Assembly: GCA_003667245.1 (NCBI GenBank)
Contig: RCNN01000057.1
Span: 62,001-126,000, forward strand
Reading direction: 5' to 3'
From: Heterostelium multicystogenum
Lineage: Eukaryota > Evosea > Eumycetozoa > Acytosteliales > Acytosteliaceae
DNA length: 64,000 nucleotides
Part shown: positions 45,627 through 59,115 of the stretch, one piece after another
Layout: each line of letters begins with the position of its first letter
Numbering within the stretch: position 1 is the first letter of the stretch
Translations under genes and position numbers: made by a program
Notes under the pieces: generated by a model
Databases searched by the model: none
Seen by the model: the letters and a program-made list of their open reading frames with translations, nothing else
Told to the model about the DNA's origin: nothing

Positions 45627-48600
45627 ATGACTTCAGATGATAGATTGGAAGAAAAAGGTATGTTGACTATTTAGTTTATAGTTTAGTTTGATTGATTTTG
45701 GTGATTGGTTTTTGACTAATATGAATGCATGTTTGTATGTTTGTTAAATGATATTTATAGCCAAGAAATGGAAGCAACTAAATAATAAAAGATATAGTGA
45801 TAAGAGAAAGTTTGGTTATGTCGAGCCTCAGAAAGAGGACATGCCACCTGAACATCTTAGAAAGATCATCAAGGATCATGGTGATATGTCCAGTAAGAAG
45901 TTCAGACATGATAAGCGTGTCTATCTCGGTGCTCTCAAGTTCATGCCACATGCCGTGTTCAAGTTGCTCGAGAACATGCCTATGCCATGGGAGCAGGTCA
46001 GAAATGTAAAGGTGCTCTACCACATCACCGGTGCCATCACCTTTGTCAATGAGATTCCACTGGTCATCGAGCCAGTCTACACTGCGCAGTGGGGTACTAT
46101 GTGGGTTACAATGAAGCGTGAGAAGCGTGATCGTAAGCATTTCAAACGTATCAAGTTCCCATTGTTCGATGATGAGGAGCCACCCCTCGACTACTCAGAA
46201 AATATCCTCGATGAAGAGGTTGAATACTCCATCCAAATGGATCTCGACGAGGAAGAAGACGCCTGCTGTCATCGATTGGTTCTACGACTCTAAACCACTA
46301 GCCAACACCAAATATGTTAATGGTCCATCTTATAAGTAAGTATCTATAATGAAACGACTATTCAATCGATTAATCAATCAATGAATATATTAATATATCC
46401 TACTATAATTACAGGAAATGGAAGTTGGATCTACCTATTTTATCGAATTTATTGAGATTGGCATCACCTTTGTTGTCGGATTTGACAGATAATAACTACT
46501 TCTATTTGTTTGATGATAAATCATTCTTCACTGCTAAAGCCTTGAATATGGCTATTCCAGGTGGTCCAAAGTTTGAACCACTCTTCCGTGATATGGAAGA
46601 CGATGATGAGGATTGGAACGAGTTCAACGACATCAATAAGATTATCATTCGTCACAAGATTCGTACAGAGTATAAGGTTGCTTTCCCCTACCTTTATAAT
46701 AATCGTCCACGTAAGGTGGCCATCCCCTTCTACCATGCACCAAATATCTGCTATGCAAAGTCAAGTGATCCCGATCTGCCGGGATTTTACTTTGATCCAG
46801 TACTCCTCCACCCTATCCCAGCATATAAAACCGACAGATCTCAACAGTCTGAGTATGGAGATGAAGACGACGAATTCACCCTGCCCGAGCAGGTCGATCC
46901 ATTCCTCCAAGACACAGAGCTAGACAGCGAGACAACACCAGCTGGTATCCAGTTGTATTGGGCACCAAAGCCATTTAACCAACGTTCTGGATTGACTCGT
47001 CGTGCTCAAGACATTCCTCTTGTACAATCATGGTATAAGGAGCACTGTCCAAGCGGCCACCCAGCAAAGGTCCGTGTCAGTTACCAAAAGCTTCTCAAGT
47101 GCTACGTGCTCAACAAGCTGCACCATCGTCCACCAAAGTCACTCAACAAAAAATATCTTTTCCGTTCACTCAAGGCCACCAAATTCTTCCAGTCCACAGA
47201 GATTGACTGGGTTGAGGCAGGTCTTCAGATTTGCAGACAGGGATACAATATGCTCAACCTCTTGATTCATCGTAAGAATCTCAACTACCTCCATTTAGAT
47301 TACAACTTTTATCTCAAACCAATCAAAACATTGACCACAAAGGAACGTAAGAAATCACGTTTCGGTAATGCTTTCCATTTGTGCCGTGAAATTCTGAGAA
47401 TGACTAAATTGGTTGTCGACACACATGTCAAGTATCGTTTGGGTGCTGCTGAAGCATTCCAGTTGGCTGACGGTCTACAGTATCTCTTCTCTCACATCGG
47501 TCTTCTCACTGGTATGTTCCGTTACAAGTATCGTTTGATGCGTCAAATTCGTATGTGCAAGGATCTTAAGCATCTGATTTACTACCGTTTCAACACTGGT
47601 CCCGTTGGTAAGGGTCCTGGTTGCGGTTTCTGGGCACCAATGTGGCGTGTATGGCTATTTTTCTTGCGTGGTATTGTTCCACTTTTGGAGCGTTGGATTG
47701 GTAACTTGTTGGCTCGTCAGTTCGAAGGTAGACAGAATGTAACTGCCAAGACACTCACAAAGCAGCGTATTGAATCCAATTATGACCTTAAATTGCGTGC
47801 TGCCGTACTCCAGGATATCTTGGATATGATTCCAGAAGGAGCCAAAGCAAACAAGGCACACACAATCCTCCAGCATCTTTCAGAATCATGGCGTTGCTGG
47901 AAGGCTAACATTCCCTGGAAAGTACCAGGTCTCCCAATTCCAGTTGAGAATATGATTCTCCGTTATGTAAAGAGCAAGGCAGATTGGTGGACTCAGGGTG
48001 CTCACTACAACCGTGAGCGTATTGCTCGTGGTGCCACCGTCGACAAGACTGTATGCAAGAAGAATCTTGGTAGATTGACTCGTCTCTCGCTCAAAGCAGA
48101 GCAAGAGCGTCAACACAACTACCTAAAGGACGGTCCCTACGTTTCAGCTGAAGAGGGTGTTGCTATCTATACCACCACCGTACATTGGTTGGAGCAACGT
48201 CGTTTTTCCTCTATTCCATTCCCTCAAACCAGCTACAAGCATGACATCAAGATTCTTACTTTGGCACTTGAGCGTCTAAAGGAAGCATACAGTGTCAAAT
48301 CACGTTTGAATCAATCACAACGTGAAGAGCTTGTTCTCATTGAGCAAGCCTACGAAAACCCCAATGAAGTACTTGCTAGAATCAAGAGACATCTTCTAAC
48401 ACAAAGAACTTTCAAAGAAGTCGGAATCGAGTTTATGGATCTCTACACTCATCTCACTCCAGTTTATGATGTTGAGCCATTTGAAAAGATCACTGATGCC
48501 TATTTGGATCAATATCTTTGGTACGAAGCCGACAAGCGTCAGCTTTTCCCCAACTGGGTCAAACCCTCAGATAATGAACCTGCACCCGTACTCGTACACA

Positions 48601-51600
48601 AATGGTGCCAGGGAGTCAACAATCTCGACTCTATCTGGGACACCTCAGATGGCGAATGTGTGGTCATGATGGAAACACAACTAGCCAAAGTTGATGAAAA
48701 GATGGATCTTACACTCCTCAATCGTTTGCTTCGTTTGATTGTCGATCAAAATCTTGCAGACTACATGTCTGGAAAGAACAACGTAGTTATCAACTACAAG
48801 GATATGAATCACACCAACTCATATGGTCTTATTCGTGGTCTTCAATTTGCTTCATTTATATTCCAATACTATGGATTGGTACTCGATCTACTAATACTTG
48901 GACTCAATCGTGCCTCTGAAATCGCAGGTCCACCCAATCTTCCAAATTCATTCTTGACCTACAAAGATGTTGAGACTGAAACTAGCCACCCAATAAGACT
49001 CTACACTAGAAATGTCGATCGTATTCACATCCTTTTCAAGTTTACACAAGATGAAGCAAGAGAGCTTATTCAAAAGTACATGTCTGAACATCCCGATCCA
49101 AACAATGAAAATGTTGTCGGCTACAACAACAAGAAATGCTGGCCAAGAGACTGTCGTATGCGTCTTATGAAGCACGACGTCAACTTGGGTCGTGCTGTTT
49201 TCTGGAACATTAAGAACAGACTTCCACGTTCACTTACTACCATCGAATGGGAGAAATCATTTTGTATCTGTATACTCACGTGACAACCCTAATCTTTTGT
49301 TCAGTATGTCTGGATTTGAAGTTCGTATCCTACCCAAGTGTCGTTCAACCAACGAGCAACTTGTTCCAAAGGACAGTGTTTGGAGTCTGCAGAATATGAA
49401 TACTCGTGAGAGAACCGCACAGGCTTTCTTGCGTGTCGACAAAGACTCTATGGATAGATTCGAAAACCGTATTAGAATGATTTTGATGGCATCAGGTTCC
49501 ACTACATTCACAAAGATTGTCAACAAGTGGAACACTGCATTGATTGGACTTATGACCTACTATCGTGAGGCAGTTGTCGTAACCCGTGAAATGCTCGACA
49601 TTCTTGTGCGTTGTGAAAATAAGATTCAAACTCGTGTCAAGATTGGTTTGAACTCCAAGATGCCCAACAGATTCCCACCTGTCGTTTTCTACACACCTAA
49701 GGAACTTGGTGGACTTGGTATGTTGTCCATGGGTCACGTTTTGATCCCACAATCCGATCTACGTTACTCTCGTCAAACCGATACTGAATCACTCACTTTA
49801 CCTCTGGTATGTCTCATGACGAGGATCAATTGATTCCAAATCTCTATCGTTATATTCAACCATGGGAGCAAGAAATTAAGGACTCACAACGTGTATGGGC
49901 TGAATATGCTCTCAAGTATGAAGAAGCCAAGTCTCAAAACAAGAATCTTTCTCTTGAAGATCTTGAAGACAGTTGGGATCGTGGTATTCCACGTATTAAT
50001 ACACTGTTCCAGAAGAGCAGACATACCCTCGCTTACGACAAAGGTTGGCGTGTCCGTACAGACTGGAAGCAATATCAAGTCCTCAAATCCAATCCATTCT
50101 GGTGGACCAATCAACGTCACGATGGTAAACTCTGGAATCTCAACAATTATCGTACAGATATGATCCAAGCACTTGGTGGTGTCGAAGGTATTCTCGAACA
50201 CACATTGTTTAAGGGTACCTATTTCCCAACCTGGGAAGGTCTTTTCTGGGAGAAGGCTTCAGGTTTCGAGGAGTCGATGAAATACAAGAAATTGACACAC
50301 GCACAACGTTCTGGTTTGAATCAAATTCCAAATCGTCGTTTCACACTCTGGTGGTCGCCAACCATCAATCGTAAGAATGTTTACGTTGGTTTCCAAGTGC
50401 AGCTGGATCTTACTGGTATTTTCATGCATGGTAAGATTCCAACCCTCAAGATTTCACTCATTCAGATCTTCAGAGCACATCTCTGGCAAAAGATCCATGA
50501 GTCAATTGTTATGGATCTTTGTCAGGTATTCGATCAGGAACTCGACAATCTAGAAATTGCAGTAGTAAACAAAGAAGCAATCCATCCTCGTAAATCATAC
50601 AAGATGAATTCATCATGTGCTGATATCTTGTTACGTGCTTCTCACAAGTGGCAAGTATCCCGTCCATCCATTCTCCAAGACACCAGAGATACTTATGATG
50701 GTTCCACCACTCAATATTGGCTTGATGTCCAATTGAAGTGGGGAGATTTTGATTCTCACGATATCGAGCGTTACAGTCGTGCTAAATTCCTCGACTACAC
50801 TATGGATCAAATGTCCTTCTATCCATCGCCAACTGGTTGTCTTATTGGTATAGATCTGGCATATAACATTTACAGTGCCTTTGGTAATTGGTTCCCAGGT
50901 GTTAAGCCTTTGGTTCAACGTGCAATGGACAAGATTATGAAGTCCAATCCTGCACTCTATGTATTACGTGAGCGTATCCGTAAGGGTCTCCAACTCTACT
51001 CCTCCGAACCAACTGAACCATACCTCTCTTCTCAAAACTATGGTGAGTTGTTCTCCAACAAGATCATCTGGTTCGTTGATGATACCAATGTCTATCGTGT
51101 TACAATCCACAAGACATTCGAAGGTAATCTTGCCACAAAGCCAATCAATGGTGCAATCTTTATTTTCAATCCAAGAACTGGACAACTCTTCCTCAAGATT
51201 ATCCACACCGATGTTTGGCTTGGACAAAAGCGTCTTGGACAATTGGCCAAGTGGAAGACAGCAGAAGAAGTCGCTGCACTCATTCGTTCGCTCCCAGTAG
51301 AAGAGCAACCCAAACAAATTGTGTCACCAGAAAGGGTATGTTGGATCCACTGGAAGTCCATTTACTTGATTTCCCCAACATTGTTATCCAGGGTAGTGAG
51401 TTGCAACTTCCATTCCAATCATGTCTCAAGATTGAGAAGTTTGGTGATTTGATCCTCAAGGCCACTGAACCAAAGATGGTTCTCTTCAACATCTACGATG
51501 ATTGGTTGAATACCATTCCATCATACACTGCATTCTCACGTCTCATTTTGATTCTTCGTGCACTCCATGTTAATAATGAGCGTACTAAGATCATCCTCAA

Positions 51601-52751
51601 ACCAGACAAGAACACAATCACCCAACCACACCATATTTGGCCAACTCTTACCGATCAAGAGTGGATCAAGGTTGAGGTTGCCCTCAAGGACTTGATTTTG
51701 GCAGATTTTGGAAAGAAGAACAATGTAAATGTTGCATCACTCACTCAATCTGAAATCAGAGATATCATTCTCGGTATGGAGATATCAGCTCCATCTCAAC
51801 AACGTGAAGACCAAATAGCTGAAATTGAGAAACAAAAACAAGAAGCCAGTCAGCTCACTGCCGTCACAGTACGTACTCATAATGTACATGGTGAGGAAAT
51901 TATTTCTACCGCCACATCACCACATGAACAAAAAGTCTTCTCTAGCAAGACAGACTGGCGTGTTCGTGCCATCTCTGCTACCAACTTGCACATGCGTACC
52001 AATCAGATCTACGTTAACTCTGATTTTGCCAAGGAAACTGGATTTACTTATGTTGTTCCAAAGAATATCTTGAAGAAATTCATTACAATCGCTGACCTTC
52101 GTACTCAAATCGCAGGATACATATATGGTATAAGTCCACCTGACAACCCTCAAGTTAAAGAAATTCGTTGTATTGTGATGATTCCACAATGGGGTACTCC
52201 AGTATTTGTAAAACGTTCCAAATCAAATGCCAGAGCACGAATATCTCAAAGATCTCGAACCACTTGGTTGGATCCATACTCAACCAACAGAGCTACCACA
52301 ACTATCACCTCAGGAGTGTATCACTCATTCCAAGATTATGTCTGATAACAAATCGTGGGATGGAGAAAAAGCAATTATTATCTCTGTCTCTGTATCATGG
52401 CCTTGTACACTAACAGCATATAAACTCACACCTTCTGGTTATGAATGGGGTAAAGCCAACAAAGACTCACAAGCCTACCAAGGATTCCAACCTTCTCACT
52501 ATGAAAAAGTCCAAATGCTCTTGTCTGACCGTTTCCTTGGATTCTACATGGTTCCAGACCGTGGTAGTTGGAATTACAACTTTATGGGTGTTAAGCACTC
52601 CGCCAACATGACCTATGGTTTGAAACTAGATTATCCAAAGAATTTCTATGATGAAGCACATCGTCCATCTCATTTCCATAACTGGACTCAAGTCGCAACT
52701 GAAACCAACGAAGATAGTGAAGCTGCTGATCAAGAAAATCTTTTCGAGTAA
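45627..52751 (+). CDS. prpf8: Pre-mRNA splicing factor PRPF8 (Prp8)
   Basis: The ATG at 45627 gives [10 protein letters not shown]; after an intron (to about 45760) the frame continues [18 protein letters not shown] and is colinear with Prp8 to the final NLFE, about 2,330 residues. Recognisable blocks: [112 protein letters not shown] and the Jab1/MPN-like end ([14 protein letters not shown]). Prp8 is the U5 snRNP core that holds the spliceosome active site. A second intron lies at about 46336-46414. One-base breaks near 46262, 49270, 49810, 51335 and 52220 interrupt the frame. The usual Pro-rich leader is absent and there is no intein. Confidence 0.97.
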
Positions 52752-53391
52752 ACTAGACAAGCAAATAAATCAATATTATAGATACAATTATTGTTTTTTT
52801 GACTCTACTGTCGGCAATTCTTTAGACCTCAATATGGAAACCATTCAAACATTGAAAAAGGAACTAGGTTCATTCTACAAAAGAGTAACTAGATGAAATA
52901 TATTGAAACATTATGTTTTGAATCAAATCTGATCAAAAAATCCACAAGATTGCCCAATAAGTATTTTTTATGCCTTTATTCGTTATGAAACATTTTAATA
53001 TTATTATAACCCAATCTAATTTTTGGGATTTCGTTGAATGTGGAGTAACATTATTTTGGGAAGCCAAGTTTTTTGTTCTAAAACCTAAATTAGAGATAAT
53101 ATCTCCTTTTAATTAAATTTAATCTTTCATGTAATCAATCAATACTTCAATCATCACTAAGCCTCTAAAACACTTTAAAGAATATTTTTATCTCAACAAT
53201 GGTTGATGATTTGTAGATATTTCAATTATTCATAGGGTGGTGATTTCTAAAAGTTTTCAGATTAGATTTCCAATCTGATAAAAATTTGTGATCCATCATA
53301 GAAGTTGCAACATAGAAAGCCATCAAGTGAACATGAGGCAGGTTAACCAACTAGTTCATCATTATTAATTTTGTCCATTAAATAATAAATA
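52752..53391. other. Intergenic
   Basis: 3' flank of prpf8 and promoter of the methyltransferase gene. AT-rich; no gene or RNA recognised. A short plus-strand open end (to 52896) is a continuation frame beyond the PRPF8 stop, not a gene. Confidence 0.45.
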
Positions 53392-54407
53392 ATGAATAGA
53401 AATACAATATTGATTATATTGTTTATTGCAATATGTACTACTATAATTAGTTCAACTATTTATTTGAATAATACTCCTAAAATAGAGAATACAAGCAATG
53501 GCGAAAATGAGAATGTCACAAGGACCGCAGTCTATAAAAAAGCTAATATTTCAGAATCAAGTATTAGTGATTCTTTTATTAAATTAATGAAGAGGAAATT
53601 GTATAATCAAAATTACACTGAAGAACAAAACTCAGAGGTGGCAACTTTACTTTTAAATTCAGTTCTCTTTCAAGATGGTGTTTGCAACTCATATACAATA
53701 CTAGGAGGAGGAACTGTCAATGGAATTCCCCAGGAAGGATCTTGGAAGATCTGTCAAGACGAAGATAAATGGCATGTAAATAAATCAAGACAGTGCCAAG
53801 TTTTTCTCATTTGGTATAGCAAATGATTTCACATTCGATGATTCACTGACAAATCTTGGTTGTAAAGTTGGTATGGTTAGTTAATCAAAAACCAGTTTTG
53901 TTTAAATAGTAACTTATTCTTTTATTCTCAGAGAGTTTCGATCCTTCAATGGCAATGGAGAGCACAAAGCGAAGTGAGTTGAATAATTTTTGGAAAATAG
54001 GTATCTCAGATACCGATACTTCTAGCTTTCAAGGAAAAGAGTATGGTGGAGAAGGAAAACAGGTTTGGGAAGTTTATACATTACAAACACTCATGAATAG
54101 ATTCAATGTGACATACCTTGACTTTTTAAAGATGGATATTGAGGGAAATGAATGGCCAGTGCTGAAACAATGGGTAGAAAGCGATATCTTAAAGAAAGTA
54201 AAGATGCTGACATTTGAAATTCACTTTTGGGGTACACACACAATCGAAACTCACCTGAACTGGGCCAAGATCATGATTGCACTTCGAGAGAAAGGATTCA
54301 AACTTTTTGGAACCAGAGAGAATCCAATGAGCACTCAAGAGAACTTGGGATTTTTGACACCAAGCAATTGTTGCCATGATTTATATTTCTACAATTCAAA
54401 AATTTAA
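53392..54407 (+). CDS. METTL24/FkbM-like membrane-anchored methyltransferase
   Basis: Residues 5-27 (TILIILFIAICTTIISSTI) form a signal anchor, so the enzyme should face the secretory lumen. Then come GSWKICQDEDKWHV, SAKFFSFGIANDFTFDD and, across a short intron near 53872-53933, GCKVESFDPSM, the SAM-binding strand. The later YLDFLKMDIEGNEWPVLKQW is the FkbM-type DxEG motif, followed by LTFEIHFWG. This matches the METTL24-type family, whose substrates are not known. About 310 residues. A one-base shift is needed near 53790. Asn-rich residues after the anchor are probably a stalk. Confidence 0.8.
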
Positions 54408-54610
54408 TAACATGTTGTTATATTATAAATCGATAGCAAATATCATCGGATTTGTACAAATAAAATATAATTTAAACTATTTTTAGAAATTAAGGTATGA
54501 GATGGCATGGTAAATTAGAATTGATGAATTGGATTTGACTTGATTATGTAGTTTAAATGGTCTAAGTTTATAATTGTAAAATGATTCATTATTATTATTA
54601 TTATCATTAT

Positions 54611-55433
54611 TTATAGATTAACATTTGTGTTTAATGTTTGAACTGGTTTCTTTGGATTAGATTGCTGTTGTTGTTGCTGTTGTACAAGTTGTGGTGATGG
54701 TTTTACAGTGAGATCTCTTTCTTTTTGTAACGCCTTCTCGACACGTTCGTTTAAATTATTGATATGCTGTTGTTTCTTTTCCTTGAGGTTGTTAGCTCTC
54801 TTCTTGATCTTTGCCATTCTCTCTTGTACAGTGGACATCTCTTTCTTCATCGATTGTACTTGTACCAAATATTCATTTATTTTTCTTAAACTACACATAG
54901 TCATCAATACACGGGTTAGTAAGAGGTTTTGGGTTAAGTCAATCGACTTGCATCTACGAAGTATTATTACATTTTCATATATAATATCGACACCTTTGAT
55001 GTTTTGTAAACTTTTGGTTCTCACTTGCCATCATGGAAAGCAAAGCAGCTTGTTCTTTCTGCAACTCCAACAGTTTCATTGTCAGTGTGTCGAGCGGAAT
55101 CTTAGTCATCAACAGGATACCTTCTGTCAGATGTGGTATAGATTTATTCATTTCGCTGTTAATCTCGGCCATTTCCAATTGAAATGCATGCTGTGGAGTC
55201 ATTACATTATTGTGTGTTGGTTCCTCTACGACAATACCACCTACTTGTTGCTGTTGTACTGTTTGTGGTTGAGTTTGTTGCTCACCCCCGTTATTACTAT
55301 TACTAAGATCATTATTATTATTATTATTTACATTATTATCTACATTGTTGTTGTTTTCAATATTGGCATCATTACCATCCGATACTGTAGCATTAGTGGT
55401 GGTGGTTGTAGTAGGTGTATCTACTTCTGTCAT
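54611..55433 (-). CDS. bloc1s6: Probable BLOC-1 subunit 6 (pallidin)
   Basis: The ATG at 55433 starts MTEVDTPTTTTTT and an Asn/Gln-rich leader. The folded part is two long helices: LTEGILLMTKIPLDTLTMKL with LQKEQAALLSMMASENQKF, then after an intron (about 54989-54889) LRKINEYLVQVQSMKKEMST, VQERMAKIKKRANNLKEKK and QKERDLTVKPS. The spacing and the KEM...MxKIKKRAxxLxxKK pattern resemble pallidin, a coiled-coil subunit of BLOC-1 in endosome-to-lysosome-related-organelle sorting. Other small coiled-coil families remain possible. The donor GTGTCG is unusual but gives the only in-frame join. The C-terminus is Gln-rich. Confidence 0.55.
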
Positions 55434-56077
55434 TTTATAATATATATTAAGTATCAATGACAAAAGTCTGCAATAATACAATGACTGATAATTAATTTAA
55501 AAAAATCAAAAAAATAGAAATTTACATCAACATTTTTTATTTTCTCCTGACTTCTATTATGCTTATTATTATGTTAATATCCGTTTGGATTCCATTATTT
55601 GGCAAGATATAATTTTTGTTATTTAAAGAGAAAAATTGGTATAAATAACCAAATGAATGTATTAAAGAGTCATGTAATTTAAAGTTTCAACATTGTTGTT
55701 CATAACCTCACTGGTTAAAATGAATTCAAAAGTCTACCTTTCTACAACATTTATTCTAGAATTTAATACCTTTTTGCATTCGTTTTATTAATTTTAATAT
55801 AATTTAGAAAGATAAGATCAATCTTTCTTGTCTTTTATAGTTGGTTTGTCTGGTCTGGGAGTGTTGTATTAAACCAATAATCAACACCACCATTTAATTA
55901 AATCAATCATATTTATTTTTAAAATTAGATTCTTCTTTGGTTCTTTTGTTCAGCTTCCATTTTCCCAAAAATTAATTTCGCATTCGATTTGTTTTTTTAC
56001 TTTTTTATACTTAAGTATCATTAGTTTGTCAGTCAGTTTAGTAAATAATATCCTACTACACATAATATAACAATACA
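55434..56077. other. Divergent promoter region
   Basis: Between the starts of the pallidin-like and cystathionine gamma-lyase genes. AT-rich; no gene found. Confidence 0.45.
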
Positions 56078-57332
56078 ATGGCCAACTATAGAATCGGAAC
56101 AAAGGTTATTCATGCCGGTCAACCAGCTGAACCAACCTCAGGTGCTGTCATCATCCCAATCTCCTTGTCAACCACTTTCTTGCAACCATCTCCAAATGTA
56201 TTGCCAGCTGTAAGTATCTGATACTATGATTACGATGATGATCACTGTTCCGAATAGAGTGATTAACAACGCAAAATGTCGATACCTATCTTTATTGAAT
56301 CGATCAGGGTTATGATTATTCAAGATCTGGTAATCCAACTAGAAAGGCTTTGGAGGAATGTTTGGCTGCTGCTGAGAATGCCAAGTACGCCTTGACATTC
56401 GCCAGTGGTTTGGCAACTTTGACTACTATCATCAACTCTTTGCAAGCTGGTGATGAAGTTATCTCTGTAGACGATGTCTATGGTGGAACCAGACGTTACA
56501 TGTCACGTGTTGCCTCTAACTTTGGTATGAAGTTCAGCTTTGTCGATATGTCCAATCTCGACCAATTGGCTGCCGCCTTTACAGAGAAGACCAAGTTGGT
56601 CTGGTTGGAGACCCCAACCAACCCATTGTTGAAGGTTGCCGATATCAAATTGGTTGCTGATTTTGTACACAGCAAGAACGCCATCTTGGTTGTTGACAAC
56701 ACCTTCATGTCACCATACTTCCAAAATCCATTGGATTTGGGTGCCGACATTGTCATGCACTCCATCACCAAGTATATCAACGGTCACTCTGATGTTGTTA
56801 TGGGTTGTTTGGCAACCAACGATGAGGCTATCTACAACAAGCTTAAATTCCTCCAAAACTCAATCGGTGCTGTCCCATCACCATTCGATTGTTTCCTCGC
56901 CATCCGTGGTATCAAGACACTCCACGTCAGAATGAGAGAGCACGAAAAGAACGCTTTCGCTGTATGCAAATTCTTGGAGTCACATCCAAACGTTGAGCGT
57001 GTCATCTACCCAGGTCTCCCCATCTCACCCACAACACGAGATTTGCAAGCGTCAAATGAAGGGTTACGGTGGTATGGTCGTCTTCTTCTGCAAGGGTGGA
57101 CTCGAGCAATCAAGAAAGATCTTGGAGAACCTCAAGGTCTTCGCTTTGGCTGAAAGTTTGGGTGGTGTTGAGAGTTTGGTTGAGTTGCCATCACTTCATG
57201 ACCCATGCTTCAGTTCCATTGGAAGAGAGAGTCAAATTGGGTATTACCGATACCTTGATTCGTTTGTCAGTCGGTATTGAAGATGTCAACGATTTGATTG
57301 CCGATCTTTCACAAGCCTTGGATAAGATCTAA
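56078..57332 (+). CDS. cysA: Cystathionine gamma-lyase
   Basis: Exon 1 (56078-56209) encodes [20 protein letters not shown] and [14 protein letters not shown]; after a 98-base intron, exon 2 (56308-57332) continues with [17 protein letters not shown]. Cys/Met-metabolism PLP signatures are present: [38 protein letters not shown] and [12 protein letters not shown] with the PLP lysine near residue 199. The enzyme splits cystathionine to cysteine, 2-oxobutyrate and ammonia. Family length is normal (about 385 residues). An extra C in a C-run near 57020 and an extra T near 57194 shift the frame (YPGLPSHPQHE and [14 protein letters not shown] read across them), and the final part returns to frame ending QALDKI. 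These look like homopolymer errors. The cth/cystathionine gamma-synthase distinction is by similarity. Confidence 0.92.
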
Positions 57333-57411
57333 ACGCGCCATTATTGAGAAATAATTACTTAAATAAAAAGGAATAATGTTTATTTATACAGAAAACAACT
57401 ATGCTATCGAT

Positions 57412-58989
57412 TCAATGAGCGACAACTAAATCTAAACTCACATCTCCAGAAATAGGATTTGTAATAAAAATGGTCTGATATAGTTGTTTTGGTTGTTTAT
57501 ATTCTAACAAGGACGTTAATCTCAGCTGAATATTAGCTAGTATGGGAGTTGGTGTAAATCCTTGGAGTTCATTCCGGAATATCTCTTTTTCTTCTGTATT
57601 TCCGAAAATTAACATTATCTTCTTGGGTATCACCAAAGCATTTTCATTGTGAAGTGCATCATAGAAAGATCTGGATGCCATTTTAAAGCCTACTAACTTC
57701 AGATATAGATGTAAATTTTTGTTGTTATTGAGGAAAACCAAGAATTGCGACTCGTTCAAGTTGGTCGATAGCCTTGTAAGTGATTCACAGTTAAAAATAT
57801 TCATGAACTTCTGATACACTCCGGGTCTGTTTGATATCGAGAGTCTGCGTAGATTTACTGGAATATCAATAGGAGAGTATACACCCTTGAGCTTTAAGGT
57901 GTGGAGTTGGTTTGCTAATTCATTTAGATCTTTGGTGAGAGCAGTGAAGCTTTTACCTCTTTTATACTCTCTTGCAAGATGAGGGTTGGAGTTGACTTCA
58001 AAATCATGCCCATAGTAATATGGTGATAGTAAGTTGTTGATCGACAGATATCTTAAGTGTTTTCAAGCCAGTAAGGATACCTCTGGAATCATCGTGTTGC
58101 GACTCCAGTCCATTGACAATTCGATGATAGATATGGGAGAGTTTGAGTTTAATAAGGTTTGGGAATAGTTTTGACAAGTTCATTTGAACGATGTTATACA
58201 CAGGAATATTCATCCATCCTTTGTAGTGATTATATTGTAGCTCTAGTGTTGTAATGTTTGGGAGTGATTGATCATTCTTTGTGAAAGGGATGTGAAGATT
58301 GAAGTGGTGTGTCAAGGAGAGTGATGTCAATAGTTTCATTTCGCTTATCTTTATATCGTTTCTCAAGAATTTATTGATTCCGGCTTCATCATTAGAACAA
58401 AGTCGGAGTCTCTCAAGATTAGGAAATGAAGTTTCAAGATGTGTCTTTTTGGTAGAGATATTCTGCACTGTGTAAGCAGTCAGCTTCTTGAGTTGTTTGG
58501 CAATCAAAAGGTTTTCAATCAACTGAGAAGTAGGCAATCTTACAAAAGTCATTGCTTGTATGTTCCAAAAAGATACCATCGCTGTGTTGTAGTGTTCAAT
58601 CCAGTGAGTAGTTGTTTTCTCTGGTATCTTCAAGCCTATATTATAAATGACAGTGAGTCTGGATATAGAGAATTTTCGATCTACATCTCGATTTGTTTGC
58701 AATATCTTTGAGGATGATCTGTTATAGGACTTCCTATATCCAATCAAGAATTTTGTGTTGCTTGTAGTTGATGTGATTCTGAGTGATGCCCTAGAAATGA
58801 TATTCACCAACCAATAGTGCGAAATCAATGATAATGTCAGTGGATTCCAACTGTGATTGTGATTACTACATTCATTCTCTGAGAGCACCTCGATGATTTT
58901 CCTCCAAATCCAATCTGGAATAGTAGTCTGATTGCACAAATACAGTGCTTATTCTTTTTTGAATGGTTGTTACTTATTGATTGTCCCAT
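57412..58989 (-). CDS. F-box-like / leucine-rich protein with N-myristoylation start, tandem copy 1
   Basis: The ATG at 58989 gives MGQSISNNHSKKNKHCIC; after a one-base deletion near 58937 the frame continues NQTTIPDWIWRKIIEVLSEN, an F-box-like helix (SLISHYWLVNIISRASLRI), then leucine-rich repeats (FPNLERLRLCSND, SLPNITTLELQYNHYKGWM, LFPNLIKLKLSHIYHRIVNG). A shift near 58010 leads to the C-terminal part (ELANQLHTLKLKGVYSP; NLRRLSISNRPG; ending VSLDLVVAH). It is a clear paralogue of the gene at 59116-60728, lying 126 bases downstream of it. MGxxxS predicts myristoylation, so the protein may be membrane-bound. The SCF adaptor role is inferred. Confidence 0.7.
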
Positions 58990-59115
58990 TCTTCTTCAAT
59001 ATGAAGTCATCAGAATGACTTAATATATTATATATCTAAATCTAGAAAGAGATTTCTTGACTTGTTTTAATTAAAAATTTCTTAAAAAAGCTTTTTGCAA
59101 AGCCCTTTAAAATAT

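Noticed and set aside
45627..52751. Intein in PRPF8
   Set aside because: Prp8 is a known intein host in fungi and some protists, but every conserved block runs uninterrupted here apart from single-base shifts; no long insertion is present.
54708..55460. 250-residue plus-strand frame overlapping the pallidin-like gene
   Set aside because: It is antisense to the coiled-coil exons and crosses their intron; residues are Cys/Phe/Ile-rich as expected from antisense of Lys/Gln/Asn codons.
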